This document shows positions 10,761 to 21,841 of a stretch of 64,000 nt of DNA, one piece after another (position 1 is the stretch's first letter; every line of letters starts with the position of its first letter). The notes below the pieces were generated by a model. It was not told the origin of the DNA and searched no databases. It was given only the letters and a program-made list of their open reading frames with translations. Source of the stretch: Labia minor (lineage: Eukaryota; Arthropoda; Insecta; Dermaptera; Spongiphoridae); assembly GCA_963082975.1 (NCBI GenBank), contig OY720350.1:11378910-11442909 (forward strand), given 5' to 3'. Made by a program: the position numbers and the translations under genes.

Positions 10761-11225
10761 TTTTTTTTTTTTTTTTTTTTTTTTAAATAGTGTGTTAGGG
10801 GAAAGCTCTACCAGCCAACGTGTGGGGCTCTCACCCACTAAAACCCCAATCACACTTTAAGTAAGGCCTATGCTATATAGTAATCTCATATTTTAACTCA
10901 TAATTCTTTAATCATTTCCTATTTTATCGCATAACTCTTATGTTTCAACAATCTCTATTCCAAGACATTTTTTCCAAGTTCTATTAATATGTTATTTTAC
11001 TGTGAGAGGAATTTAGCCTCTCACCCAACCTCCTATTCTTCGGAGGACCATTTCTTCCGCTTTCGTCAGCCCTGACCCTGCTTCCCACCGGGGTTGGTTA
11101 CCACGATCTTCCACAAGGTTGCTCAGGTTACCAATGAACACCACCAAGGAGGTGAAAGTCGGAATTGAGTAGGAGAGGCTAAGTCACACTAACAGGATAC
11201 AGTGTCATATATTGCGCATCACTAC
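10761..11225 (-). mobile_element. PolyA-tailed retro-insert (SINE or LINE 3' end), family unknown
   Basis: Read on the minus strand, a GC-richer block of about 430 bases ends in ACACACTATTT and a 24-base A-run (plus-strand T-run at 10761-10784). It includes a CCTCC/GGAGG stem and the repeated theme GTGAGAGGCTAA / GTGAGAGCCCC. A polyA tail in foreign-looking sequence is the mark of a retrotransposed copy. AATATAT occurs at both ends and could be a short target duplication. There is no clear tRNA box and no open frame. Confidence 0.6.
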
Positions 11226-11254
11226 CCCATTTGGTGTTTCCATATATTCATATA

Positions 11255-11432
11255 TTAATTTAATACCTCTTTCCAAACAACATTTCGAGTATAACATTCA
11301 TTCTCAGGTGGTAATAGAACCTTCAAATTTTTTCCATTCTTAACTCTTGAAAAAGCTACATAAAGCATTCTCTTAATTATATTCAAATAATTAATTAATT
11401 CTCTTGAAGAATTTCTAAACGTCACGCTCTTA
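11255..11432 (-). pseudogene. PIF1-like helicase C-terminus (Helitron/Helentron type)
   Basis: The minus strand is open for about 59 codons to a TAA at 11255. It contains RMLYVAFSRVKNGKNLKVL, then TRNVVWKEVLN and the stop. (M)LYVA(L/F)SRV followed by a strand with LKVL(L/I) and a final (T)xNVVxKEVL is the C-terminal signature of PIF1-family helicases as fused in Helitron and Helentron rolling-circle transposases, where the SRV arginine helps sense ATP. Only the end of the protein remains; the preceding ATPase blocks are not recognisable and the Rep domain is absent. It may be the remains of an element able to move the HINE copies in this window, but that link is inference. Confidence 0.7.
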
Positions 11433-11539
11433 GCCGGTTTCAGTAAAGATGCGATGATCGTTATCGAAAATCTTCTAATTGCTCTGAAACAATTTTTAAA
11501 ATTTTTAATGTTTGGATATGTGTTTATGCAATGAAAACA

Positions 11540-11640
11540 GATATCAGTATAACAAATATATTTTTAATTTTATTGAATTTTTATAATATAAATAAATAAG
11601 ATATAAGAAGCGGTGGCTTGATTGAAATTTATATACACTT
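11540..11640 (+). repeat. HINE-like fragment (R3-type), uncertain
   Basis: Contains ATTTTTAATTTTATT, a TATAATATAAATAAATAAG stretch and GCGGTGGC, also seen at 12170. Probably debris of the same element group as 12120-12370. Confidence 0.35.
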
Positions 11641-11698
11641 TAATATTATTTTTTAATAAAAAGAGAATTTATTAAAAATTAAAAATAAAAAAAGAAGC

Positions 11699-11809
11699 CT
11701 ATTTTAATAAAAAAATATAAAGATCTCCTTTTTGCCAAGGCCAAAAATGAGGTATTTTCACGCTTACCTTTTCGATGGTAGCATTCGTTTTCGTTTCAAT
11801 TTCCGGCAT
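11699..11809 (-). pseudogene. Gypsy-type LTR retrotransposon gag N-terminus remnant
   Basis: A 36-codon frame starts MPEIETKTNATIEKVSVKIP and continues HFWPWQKGDLY before a stop. A short acidic leader followed by K(V/I)SVK(I/V)PxFWPxxxxLW is the usual start of Gag in arthropod Gypsy/mag-like LTR retrotransposons. About 45 bases upstream lies a primer-binding-site-like TGGTGACCCCGAAG, placing the end of an LTR near 11870. The frame ends early, where a normal Gag has several hundred residues, and no pol is present. The aromatic residue after the LY position has decayed. This is a defective fragment of the 5' end. Confidence 0.65.
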
Positions 11810-11851
11810 TTTGAAAATCGTATGATTCCTTTTTGATTTTTTTTTCATCAG

Positions 11852-11868
11852 CTTCGGGGTCACCACTT
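11852..11868 (-). promoter_or_regulatory. Primer binding site of the Gypsy-like remnant
   Basis: On the minus strand, TGGTGACCCCGAAGC directly follows an AT-rich presumed LTR end (...AACA) and precedes the gag ATG by about 45 bases. TGGTGACCCCGA-type sequences are standard tRNA primer sites in Gypsy elements. The LTR itself (about 11870-12010) contains AATAAA but no second copy was found. Confidence 0.55.
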
Positions 11869-12119
11869 GTTAATTTTTAATTAATAACAACAAAGATAAT
11901 TTATTTATGCTTACACTTTTTATTTAAGCTAAAGCTTTGTACATATTAGCTTATAATAATGTTTACTAATACATCTCATTAATCAACAATTAACAATCTA
12001 ATTAATTATATCAAAAAATATAAACAACTTAATATTTATGATGATAAAAATAAAATTGATGAAACAAATCTTCTTTTAAACGTTGTGTGAAACAATTTCA
12101 AATAATTTAAATGTAAAAC

Positions 12120-12370
12120 TATTAATGAAATTAAAAAATCAAATATATGAATATAATATATCTCACAGGCGGTGGTTGTGACGTCATCCATATATTATAA
12201 ATTTAAATTAAGAAGAACTAATAAAGTTTCGTGAGATGTGATCAATAAAACTCAATTTTTCTTTATAAATACTATCTCTGTTGTGAATTTCAAAAAAATC
12301 GTTAGAGCGGTTTTTGAGAACAATGAAACAAAGAAACAATTTTTACTCGTATAAGAAGATAAGATAAGAT
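12120..12370 (+). mobile_element. HINE-like R3 fragment
   Basis: Shares with 39240-39430 (opposite orientation) the blocks TGACGTCA, TTTCTTTATAAATACTATCT, GAATTTCAAAAAAATC and AGAGCGGTTT. The organisation resembles HINE-1 and HINE-2. Ends undefined. TGACGTCA lies at 12179-12186. It ends near a short (AAGAT)n tract at 12354-12374. Confidence 0.5.
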
Positions 12371-12422
12371 AAGATATATATATATATTAATTTCAAAAGT
12401 GGCTGATAATAGAATAAAATAT

Positions 12423-12881
12423 AAGCTGGAGTGTCTCCACTCGACTATCTCGCAATTGAATTGGATTAAATAACATATACTATATGTAAATTAAATTTAT
12501 TTAATTATAAATTATAAATTAAAATTAATAAATAATATTTATTAAATCAGCGCATGTTTGGCTCTTTGTTGATGGCACCACGTCACGTGTTGGCGCGTGA
12601 GATTTGCAATGTTAAATAATGAATTCTGGTACTTTCAATCAAGCTGAAAAATCTATATATAGCAGTTTTATACAATTTTTAATCATATGAAAAACTATCA
12701 AACATATATCTTTATTTTACGGTCACTTTAGAGGAAAAAAATCAAAACGTTGTAGGTAATGACCCTCTTCCGGTTGGGCTAAATTTCTCAAAAGTTGATA
12801 GAAAACTACAAATTTTGAATAATGCCCCTATACCAAATTTCATATTTCTAGCTCAAACCGTTTTTGAGTCATCTTGTCTAC

Positions 12882-12914
<33 letters not shown>

Positions 12915-13036
12915 GAGACATTTTTCTCAACCTTAGAGAAAATGATTCAGGATCCTTTAAAACGTATAAAAACATCAAAATCTCGAAATCGAAAATTTTC
13001 GTGATCGCAATACTATCTCTTTCGAGATAGTAAAAA
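12423..13036 (+). mobile_element. HINE-1 copy a, full length (~0.61 kb)
   Basis: Non-autonomous element with a fixed order: 5' AAGCTGGAGTGTCTCCAC followed by CTATCTCGC, then GCGCATGTTTGGCTC, CACGTCACGTG, a CA microsatellite near 12885-12915, and the 3' end ACTATCTC-tttc-GAGATAGT plus AAAAA. GCGAGATAGT at the 3' end of most copies is the inverse of the 5' ACTATCTCGC. That subterminal repeat, the terminal hairpin and the central microsatellite match Helentron-associated elements. The open frames across it are not genes. Confidence 0.85.
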
Positions 13037-13039
13037 TGT

Positions 13040-14190
13040 ATTTTCTCTTTTTCCCATTTCATTCTCTAGTAAATTTACCATTGTAAATTTCACATTCAAT
13101 GTTTTCTTTTTTTTTTAATATTTAAATATTAACAAGGAATAGCTGACAAAAATTTGAAATCCTAAATTAAAAAAAATGCAACTTTACTCTTAAAGGGAGA
13201 TATACATTGATTATACAACCAAAACACATGAAATCCATTTGTTTGTGATGTTTAGTCAGAATAACATAGAATCACTAAATTAATTGAGTTTTCTAATGAA
13301 TACGCAATTTCGAGTTGAGATTTATTGGTGGTAACAACTTTAGAAAGGACTCTCTACCTCTCCATCCATTTAGTTATCATTTGATCTGATTTCAGTAACC
13401 CACACTTTGCTTTGCTATTTATAAATGCGATACTTAGTATTTGATTAACAAATGGAAATTTTTTTTTTTTTTTTTAAATATTGAATTAATATCATTTCAA
13501 AACATTTAATATAATTTAAAAAATATTGATACTTGACATTATATGTATATACCATAATTGTTCCTATTATGAATTATTTTCATAAAATTACAAAACTTTG
13601 AATTGTCTCATGACGTTATTATATTACTCAGAAAGGGAAGGGGTTTGGATCTTCCTCTGTCCCCATTTAATTCTCAGTTTACTCTGTCGTCAATTACCAA
13701 TTAATTACTCTAAATTGTGATTTTTTTGTCAGTTTTATAAAAAAATAATTATACTCTTAATAAGAAGTACAATCATATATGAATACTTACAAATTAAATT
13801 TATTTTACTTTTAATATACATACATATATATTTAAAACATTAATATTATTTTTAAATTATCTATAAATAATATTTTTAAAGTTAATTTTAATAATAAAAT
13901 TCTTTAGAAATTTAAAATGAAAATATTATTACATAAATCTTTCTGATTGACATTAGACGGCCCTGAGATAAATATATTTATTTTATTTTATACTTGTATG
14001 AAAAGGAAAATTGTTGACTAATGAAAAAAAAAGTAAAAGGAGATTCTTTAGGAATATTTTATTTCCTTCCCTCTCCCCTTGTATTTCTTCTTCACTTTCA
14101 TCTTTTTTTATGACTAAACCTCTAAGATTTAGATTTTTAATAATAAAAAAAAAAACAAAAATTAAAATAATCTCTTATTTTAAATATATA
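13040..14190. other. AT-rich spacer
   Basis: Poly-T and poly-A runs with no gene or known repeat. The 81-codon frame at 14011-14256 has a lysine-rich, low-complexity translation and is treated as chance. Confidence 0.5.
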
Positions 14191-14196
14191 AATATA

Positions 14197-14479
14197 GGGC
14201 AAAGTATCGTTGGCCCCGAAGCAGTCATTGGCCTCCTATCACTAAAACACAAATAATAAGAGATTTTTATTTTAAAAATTGCTCTATTAACTATGATTAT
14301 ATAATCGTTTTTCTTATTGAAAATGTCATGAGAAAATGATTTTTTTTATTCATCAAAATGCTCATAGTATCTATGTACTGCAAACCTAATTTGACACAGA
14401 CTGTTCCGCAATTTGCCCAGATATGCATTAAAGACTGCTAGGAATTGCTTAAGGGGGCCAACGACTGTATGCTTTACCC
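14197..14479. mobile_element. 283-bp MITE with GGGCAAAGTAT...CGTTGGCCCC ends
   Basis: The left end GGGCAAAGTATCGTTGGCCCC is inverted at the right as GGGTAAAGCATACAGTCGTTGGCCCC. Both sides are flanked by TATA, giving a TA or TATA target duplication. Non-coding; possibly Tc1/mariner-type. Confidence 0.75.
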
Positions 14480-14508
14480 TATATATATATGTATATTTAT
14501 ATATGATG

Positions 14509-14894
14509 GTAGGCAAATGGCAGTTTTAGGAAAATAGCATTTGCCTGGCCAAATAACTTCAACTATTATTTCATTTCAATTTGACTAGGAAAATAGCATT
14601 TGGCAAAATCTTTGTTGTGCAAATAGCTTCAACTATTATTTCATTTCAATAGCACAACACATACTTTCATTAGGCCATTTCACCAACAGATTTATTTAAA
14701 AACAACGAACAAAATATACTTGTTTATTGAGATTGCACTGTGAGAGCATTTGCCTAACAAAGATTTAACCAAATCGCTTTTGTCTAGGCTAATGCGATTT
14801 TCCTAGTCAAATTGAAATGAAATAATAAATGAAATAATAGTTGAAGTTATTTGGCCAGGCAAATGCTATTTTCCTAAAATTGGCATTTCCCTAC
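14509..14894. mobile_element. 386-bp foldback MITE with ~75-bp inverted arms
   Basis: The arms share GTTTTAGGAAAATAGCATT, GCCTGGCCAAATAAC, TTCAACTATTATTTCATTTC and ATTTGACTAGGAAAAT in inverted order. The element is bounded by GTAGG / CCTAC and flanked by GATG on both sides. The left arm is partly duplicated (second ATTTGGCAAA and TTCAACTATTATTTC near 14600-14650). Non-coding and only 29 bases from the preceding MITE. Confidence 0.8.
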
Positions 14895-14898
14895 GATG

Positions 14899-15985
14899 AT
14901 AATATTATATTTATAAACAAAATATTTAATAAATATTATTAAATTAATTTGATTACACATAAATTAATACTAAAAGTTGACATATTTCAATTTTCAAATT
15001 TGTAAAGAAAACAAAAAAAATAATTCTAAAATTTTCTATAAGAAATATGTATTTCAAGTACAAAACAATATGTAAACAAAAAAAAAATGACTATATAACT
15101 AAAACAAATATAATTTGAAACGATTTTATTCAAAATGATAGTTTCATACTAATATAGAACATATTTAGGTATTATTCCCACCCTCTCTTAAAAAGATATT
15201 TTTTTTTTAATTTTATCATCACAGGAAGATTGCTATGAGAAATTTATTCTGCAATGAAAGGGTTAAAATAAAATAAATTCCTATCTCTCTCTAGATATAT
15301 TGAGACTCAATAAATTTAATTAAATTTTATATTTATTCATGCAACGATTTAATTAAAATTCATATTTTAAAATAATAACAATAAATTGTTTGAGCAAGAT
15401 CAAACCTCCCGCAAATTAGGTATTTTGAAATTTTGGAAATTCTCTAGTGGCCGAGGACACAAGCCCAGTCACGTGACACGGGGTTGATGGCTGGCGACCG
15501 TTAATCTTCCAGATTTAAATCAATTAAAAAATTGTTAATGTGATATTTTCCCCTTTGAGTTAACATAATCTTTATTAAATGGTAATATATATTTTGTTAA
15601 ATTTATAAAAAATATTATATAATTTATGTTTGTCTCTATTAGAATAAATATTATTAGATTAGATAAGTATATCGTTTGAGATTTTTAGTATTGACAATTT
15701 CTGATTTCAAATCGGCTATCAAAATCTTTTTTTTCTAAACTATTTGTGTCGATATTTTTTTCCAAATCCCTTTTACCACTTAGCACAAGTTTTCTTTCAT
15801 AGATTGAAAGTCATTGTCTGTAGAGTCTCTTTCTTAAGAGTTTTCCACTTGTAGAATCCATTTTTCCATTCGAATGAAAACATGTTTTAGATGTTTTACT
15901 TTCCATTGTAAATTGATATTATTGTTATTTCAGTTTACTTATCCCTTTTCTATTCTTTTAAAATGAATCTATTTGATTAACACAA
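14899..15985. other. AT-rich spacer with one palindromic E-box
   Basis: Mostly low complexity. A less AT-rich patch at 15425-15500 contains GTCACGTGAC (15468-15477), a 10-base palindrome. No transcript features were found around it. Confidence 0.45.
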
Positions 15986-16618
15986 AATTTTTACCGATCG
16001 ACGATAGGAAGGGAAGAGTTATTTTCACACCAAATTTCACATGTGGATATTTTTACATATCTCCAAGAATCATGCATTTTCTTAACAGAAAAAAGTATTT
16101 TTAGCATGATGTCTGTCCGTCCGTCTGTCCGTCAGTATAGATGTGTACAGCTTGAACGGCTTAACGGATTTTGATGAAGTTTGGTATATTTACTTAATGC
16201 ATCAGTATGATGAATTGATCAACTTTTGGTGTATATTCGGAAACCGGAAGTGGTAGTATTACCGATCGACGATAGGAAGGGAAAGGTTATTTTTACACCA
16301 AATTTCACATGAGAAGAGTGTTTACATATCTCCACGAATCATGCACTTTGTATTGGTTGTATCCTCGGGAAAAATCATCTTTATTAGTTTTTTCTTAATT
16401 TTAAATTATATGACGTCACCCAGCACTTCATGACGTCACAGCCAGCACCTACTTATATATTATAAATAAAATAAAATTAAAAATATTTATGTTATATCCA
16501 TATCTGTTTTTGATTGCATTAATAGATACATTTAAATTATTTGAAATTGTTTCTGTAGCTGGAAATGAATTTATTTCAAACCGTCGATCGGTTCTGCGCC
16601 TGGCCACAGGTCAACTTA
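15986..16618 (-). mobile_element. HINE-2 copy, full length
   Basis: On the minus strand it runs from TTGACCTGTGGCCAGGCGCAG, with CCGATCGACGG next, to the end CTATCGTCGATCGGTAAAAA; CGACCGACG/CGTCGGTCG is the family's inverted subterminal repeat. A ~100-base block (GATAGGAAGGGAA, TTTTCACACCAAATTTCAC, CATATCTCCA) occurs twice, so the family arose by internal duplication. Two TGACGTCA palindromes lie at 16411 and 16431. Non-coding. Confidence 0.85.
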
Positions 16619-18909
16619 ATTTTTTCTAAAAAATAATTATATGAATTAAGAATCTAATTGTATATAAATAATGTTGACGAATTAATTAATAATCAAATGT
16701 AGTGGTATATATAGAAATGTTAAAATTCCTATACGAAATTCATTTCTATTTTATATTTATTAATTCATTTATATATATTTTTAAAAAATTAAAGTAATAT
16801 TAATTATATACAATTATTATATTGGATTCGTATTATAATTTAATCTTGATATTTAAAAATCAATTTTTAATAAATTAAAAATATTTTCATTTAAGTTTTA
16901 AGTAAATGACAAAATAGGCGAGGTTATACTCGTATATCATTTTATAATATAGAGCAGCTTTACTATTATTATATTACAATAGTACATTTGAAATTTGAGT
17001 ATTATTTTTTTTTTTAAATATGGGATGATGTGGAATTTACCTTCCCTTCAATCACGACTTCATGCAAACATTAATCTTTTATACAAAATTAAATCTTTAC
17101 CTTGAAATAAAATGGATTTAATAGCTTATTTTATTAAAAAATTTGTTTATTTAAAAAAAAAAATACTTAATCTTTGTTTAATCTTTGACTAAAACACTGT
17201 AAGTAAATGTGAAATGAGAGTTAACGGGAGCAAGTATTTATCATCTCTTTGAACTTTAACCAATCTAGGAAAGTTTCCATCCATTCTTTGTTTTATACAT
17301 TTTGAATATGTTGATGAGCAAATTTTAAACCATCTCATTTCCAATTTCTCTTCAAAATTCCACTTTTATATTTTTCGCCATATTAACATTTAATATTTTT
17401 TTCTTATTTAAAATAATTTCTTTATGTTTTAAACTAAACTATATTCATAGTTTTTACTAACTACACTCATTCAAATGATTGAAATACTATTTTTAAATTC
17501 TTAACAAGTTCCTACCCTCATTAATTTTTAATTATTCTTTTACATTTAACATAGTATGTCTACCTTCTAACTCAATAGTTTTTTACTTGAAGTAAATTTC
17601 GTACAAATTTTTCTTCACCCATTCGTGTCACATTCCATCGCAACTTCTTTCCATTTTATTATTCATACTAAGTTAGAATGAATAGAGATCATAATCTATA
17701 ATTCTCACTAAGTAATCTTCATCATGCTTCTGTGATCTCATCTTTATTCTCGATACGTATATTCTACCCTGAATATAATATCATCCCTCAAAGTCATTTA
17801 CCATGCCTCAAATTTATATAATATAAGCAAGAAAATATTTTTTTTTTAATATATATTTTATTTGATAGTAATTTTGATGAATTATAGTTTATTTTCTATA
17901 TATATATACCTTGTTCGAAATTTTTTTCGTATATTGTTAACCAAAGTGACGAATTTTACTATCGTATCTATATATGGTGTATATTAATTAACTTTTTTAC
18001 ATTTTACTTGAAGATTTAGTAAATCTTTTTTTTTAAGTATTACAATATTAATTTTATTTACTGATTAGAGCAAATAAAAAATACCAAATAAACAATAAAT
18101 TGATAAATAATCTTCGATGGAACAAGTGTAAAATTTATATTTGTATTTTCTTTACACTCAAATAAATTTTTTGTATATAACCATAATTGCTATCAGTTGC
18201 CCTCATAAATCATATTTAGTCTCTGTAAAGTATATTTCCTTTTCTTATTCCGTTTCTCGTGTGTTATTTCTTTTTTTCCATTTTTTTTCTTTATCTTCCT
18301 CTTACTCTTCTCCAAAAACTTTTTTTCTTTTTCAACGAAATCCAAAACTTTACCTTGTCATCGTTGTTTATTTTTCTTCCACATGGATAAATGTCATAAA
18401 TTCTTTCTCTCTGCTTTACTAAAAACTCCTTTGAATTTAATCCATGTAGGTTATATCTAATAATAACACTAGTTTATGTAGAAACATGACCCATCATTCA
18501 TTTAACACTTTACACTTTTTGCAATTTTCTCTTAATGTTAATTTTATCAAATATTACAATTACAATTATTAAATTAAATACATTTAAAGATAATCAAATC
18601 TATGATAATTAAAAAAGAAAAAAAAATACTGTATAATATTATTTAATAAACTTTAATAAAATTGAAATATTATGAAACTACTTAATATTTTTTTAAAACA
18701 TAACATAAATATCTACCAACAAGTAATATTTAGTTTTTATTTTGAGTTTAACTTTTGTGTTATTTGTTTGTAAGTCAATTCACTCCTTTAATGATCCAAG
18801 TTTCAATAGTAAAACTTTACTATTCGGTTTTACAGAAACCTTGTTCCTTTCTTCTCTTTCTTGAACATTCCCCCTCCACCTTTACTCAGTGAGCCCTCGA
18901 CCGTCTTAC
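16619..18909. other. AT-rich spacer, possible decayed coding traces
   Basis: Poly-A and poly-T stretches dominate. Around 17560-17770 composition is more even and the minus strand has short open pieces, but no family is recognised. The 93-codon frame at 18141-18422 is tyrosine, serine and phenylalanine rich, without a domain, and is treated as chance. Confidence 0.4.
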
Positions 18910-18966
18910 CTGTGACCTTCCCCTTCTTTTCCTCTCACAGTCAGTGGGATTTTGAAAATTCTCCAA
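18910..18966 (-). CDS. Candidate 57-nt internal exon (phase 0)
   Basis: On the minus strand a strong acceptor (TTCATGTCCCCACAG) precedes 57 bases open in one frame, LENFQNPTDCERKRRGRSQ (19 codons), followed at once by CAG|GTAAGA, a consensus donor. Length divisible by three, phase-0 ends, a GC level well above the flanks and both splice signals make a real internal exon plausible. FQNPxDC recalls a motif in the luminal stem of alpha-1,6-fucosyltransferases, but the basic tail does not match and I do not assign a product. Neighbouring exons were not found, so the host gene is unknown. It could also be chance or a transposon piece. Confidence 0.45.
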
Positions 18967-19116
18967 CTGTGGGGACATGAATAGGGTTGACCTCTTCTAC
19001 CAACCAATAGTGAATGAATTTTTTAATATTATATAAAATATAATATAAAATATATTTTTGTTTGAGGAAATAATCAAAATTAATTTTGTCATCAATAAGG
19101 AGAGTAAATGTTTATA

Positions 19117-19166
<50 letters not shown>

Positions 19167-20255
19167 TTTAATTGAGATCGTATCGAATTCTGTGTCATTT
19201 AGCTATTTGAAAAATATAATCCTGTTTAAAATCAATATATGAATATAAAATTTCATTCTTAAATCATATTATTTGTATAGAGGTCTATTTAAAGTGCCCT
19301 TTAGATTAATCAATATTTTTAATTAATTTATAAAAAAAAAAAGTTAAAAGGTAGAGTTTTAAAATATTTAATATTCATATATTTCAATTTCAATTAAATA
19401 TTGAAATTATAAATATTTAAAGATAATATTAAATCTAACATAACATAAAAAAATTGAAATTAAAATATATTATTATATTTATACATTATCAAGCTTGTTT
19501 AATAATTATAATTAAATAGAAATCTCCGTGAACTCAATTTCAAATGTTAAAACAATATTTAAGCAGAACAATTCCAAGATTCAATAAAATATACCCATTA
19601 CAAATTGGTTTATCAAACATTTGATTTGATGCGGTTAAGTCTAATTTGTTTAAGAGTTCAAAAATAAAAAAAAAATTAATAATTTTATTTCTTCTTTTTT
19701 TCTAACTCATTCTCTTCTATGAACTTTTGATTTGATGCAAGATAAATTCTTGATTTCCAAGTCAAATGAAGCATAAATAAAAATCTATTATTTTTTATTT
19801 TGCAACCCCTGTTAAGTGAGTTTGCGTTTATAACATAAATTCAATTATTTGTTAAAATTTTATTTGAAAAAATAATGATTTTTCTTTTAATATACATTCT
19901 CTATGTACATCAATAGGTAACATATAAATATAATTCTATTTTTCAAAAAAAACTATAGATTTAAATAAATCAATAAAGAAACAAATGAAAAAGTTGTAAT
20001 TAATAATATTACAATGTAGATTCATGCAATATTATTTCAGAAATGTGAATTAATGAATTATTTAAAGAACAAAAGTAATTAGGTATTCAGTTTCTTATAA
20101 CAAAAAAAAAATCAATTTTTACAGTAAACGGATTAAGATAGAAAATAACTTTATTCAACAAAAAAAAAAAAAAAATCAATCAATGAAGTATGGGGAGACG
20201 GATTGGGAAAATTACGAACGTGATGGACAGACAAGCAATGTGAGGGAGTTAAAAT
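18967..20255. other. AT-rich spacer with (ATT)n microsatellite
   Basis: A run of about 16 ATT units lies near 19118-19164. The rest is AT-rich with short homopolymers, and no gene is recognised. If the 18910 exon is real, this would be intron upstream of it on the minus strand. Confidence 0.5.
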
Positions 20256-20875
20256 CTGGAGTGTCTCCACACGACTATCTCGCAATTTGAATTGGATTAA
20301 ATAACCTACATTATATTTCAATTAAATTTAATTAATTATACATTATAAATTAAAATTAATAGATAATATTTATTAAACCAGCGCATGTTTGGCTCTTTGT
20401 TGATGGCACCACGTCACGTGCTGGCGCGTGATTTGCACTGTTAAAAAAATTAATTCTGGTACTTTCAGCGATTCAATCAAGCTGAAATTCTATATATAGT
20501 AGTTTTATACAATTTTTAATCATGTGAAAAACTATTAAACTTATATCTTTATTTTTAAGGTCACTTAGAGGAAAAAAAATCAAAACGTAATGACCCTCTT
20601 CCGTTTGAACTGCATTTCTCAAATGTTGGTAGAAAACTACAAATTTTGATTAATGCCCGTATACCAAATTTCATTATTCTTGCTCAAACCTTTTTTGCGT
20701 AATCTTGTCTACATACATACACACATACACCCACCCACACACACACACACACACAGACATTTTTCTCAACCTTAGTGAAAATGATTCAGGAACCTTCAAA
20801 ACGTATAAAAACATCAAAATCTCGACATCGAAAATTTTCGTGATTGCAATACTATCTCTGACGAGACAGTAAAAA
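20256..20875 (+). mobile_element. HINE-1 copy b, full length
   Basis: Same order as copy a: CTGGAGTGTCTCCAC, CTATCTCGC, CACGTCACGTGC, a CA tract at about 20710-20755, and the 3' stem ACTATCTC/GAGACAGT with one changed base, then AAAAA. Confidence 0.9.
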
Positions 20876-20881
20876 GAGAAT

Positions 20882-20975
20882 AAGAATTTGAAGAATTTGA
20901 AGGAATGTGGAAGCTGTGGTTGCTAGCCAAAATCTTTCGAGTAGCTTAGGACCACAAAGGTAAAGATAAAGATCT
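20882..20975 (+). pseudogene. LINE family 2 3' end, fragment
   Basis: Reads W-K-(x)-VV-A-S/A-x-N-(L/F) codons (TGGAAG...GTGGTTGCTAGCC...TCTTTCGAGTAGC) with a terminal TAG and a CACAAAGG(TAAAGA) tail, matching the C-terminus of the 38393-38850 element (WKGVVAAAKNFRVP then a stop). Only about 25 codons survive, directly after HINE-1 copy b. Confidence 0.65.
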
Positions 20976-21062
20976 AATAGAAACATTATTTAAATATTTT
21001 TAATTAAAATTTCTAAAACAAGAAAAAAACTTAAATAGTAGTATAATTTAAATACTGTAATT

Positions 21063-21290
21063 ATCTACCTATCTCTCTGGCTATACGGAACTTTAAAGTT
21101 CTTGGTCACAACAACCACATTTCTCCAAATACGTTCCTATTCTGAGCCATTCTCTGTCCACGTTATTGGCCTTCCAACCGATCGTTTTTCAATCGGTGTC
21201 CCAATTCTCTTCCCTCTCCCATTCTTGTCACGTGTTCTGCCCATTGCATCTTCTCGATTTTATTACTCTAACGATGTCTGAAGATGCATA
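21063..21290 (-). pseudogene. LINE family 2 ORF2 C-terminus, fragment
   Basis: The minus strand carries EKMQWAEHVTRMGEGR, then a GTP(I)EKRSVGRP(I)TW block, an NRNVFG/ERIW stretch and a TKNFKVP-like end before a GATAG-type tail. M(x)W(x)(G/E)HV(x)RM followed by KRxxGRPxxRW and QNRxxW is the post-reverse-transcriptase tail of RTE/CR1-like non-LTR elements. Frames shift at least once. The opposite orientation to the 20882 fragment means two independent insertions. Confidence 0.7.
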
Positions 21291-21550
21291 GAGCTTATAT
21301 AATTCCATATTTTGATACAATCATTAATTTTTATTATGTTTTGAAGAAATGCAACTCAAATAAGAAATATTATCAAATATGTAGGTATAATTTCATAAAT
21401 TTATACAATTATGAAAATCCATCTAAATTTTTAGCATTTCGCCTCTATATATAATTTATTTTATAATAAAAATATAAAAAAAAACTTGATTTATTATACA
21501 AAGTATATATATATATATATATATATAGTTATATCTATTTAAACATATCC

Positions 21551-21841
21551 CAAAGGTAGGCAACCTGCGGCTCACGAGTCACATGTGGCTTTCCAGTTCC
21601 ATGCGCAAATATTAATAATCATATTATTTTATTTTCAAAACTCAAAATATTACATTGAACAAAAAGTATATACCGCAAACAAGTTAAAAATACTCAACAC
21701 AGAATAGAATATTTATTTTAAATCAAAAATAGATTCTACTTAATCCTAATCATATACCATAATAATGAAATAAACACGTTAATTAAAAATTTTGTAAATT
21801 GTAATTTGGGCTCTTTCATCCCAAAAAGTTTCCGGGCCCTG
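21551..21841. mobile_element. hAT MITE (SPIN-like ends), ~291 bp
   Basis: Begins CAAAGGTAGGCAACCTGCGGCTC and ends GGGCTCTTTCATCCC...GTTTCCGGGCCCTG, a partial inversion. GGTAGGCAACCTGCGGCTC is characteristic of the SPIN-like hAT group. The flanks do not show a clear 8-bp repeat, so it is old. Non-coding. Confidence 0.65.

Noticed and set aside
12815-13062. Overlapping 69-71 codon frames on both strands
   Set aside because: They lie inside HINE-1 copy a and read through the CA microsatellite; equivalent positions in other copies carry stops.
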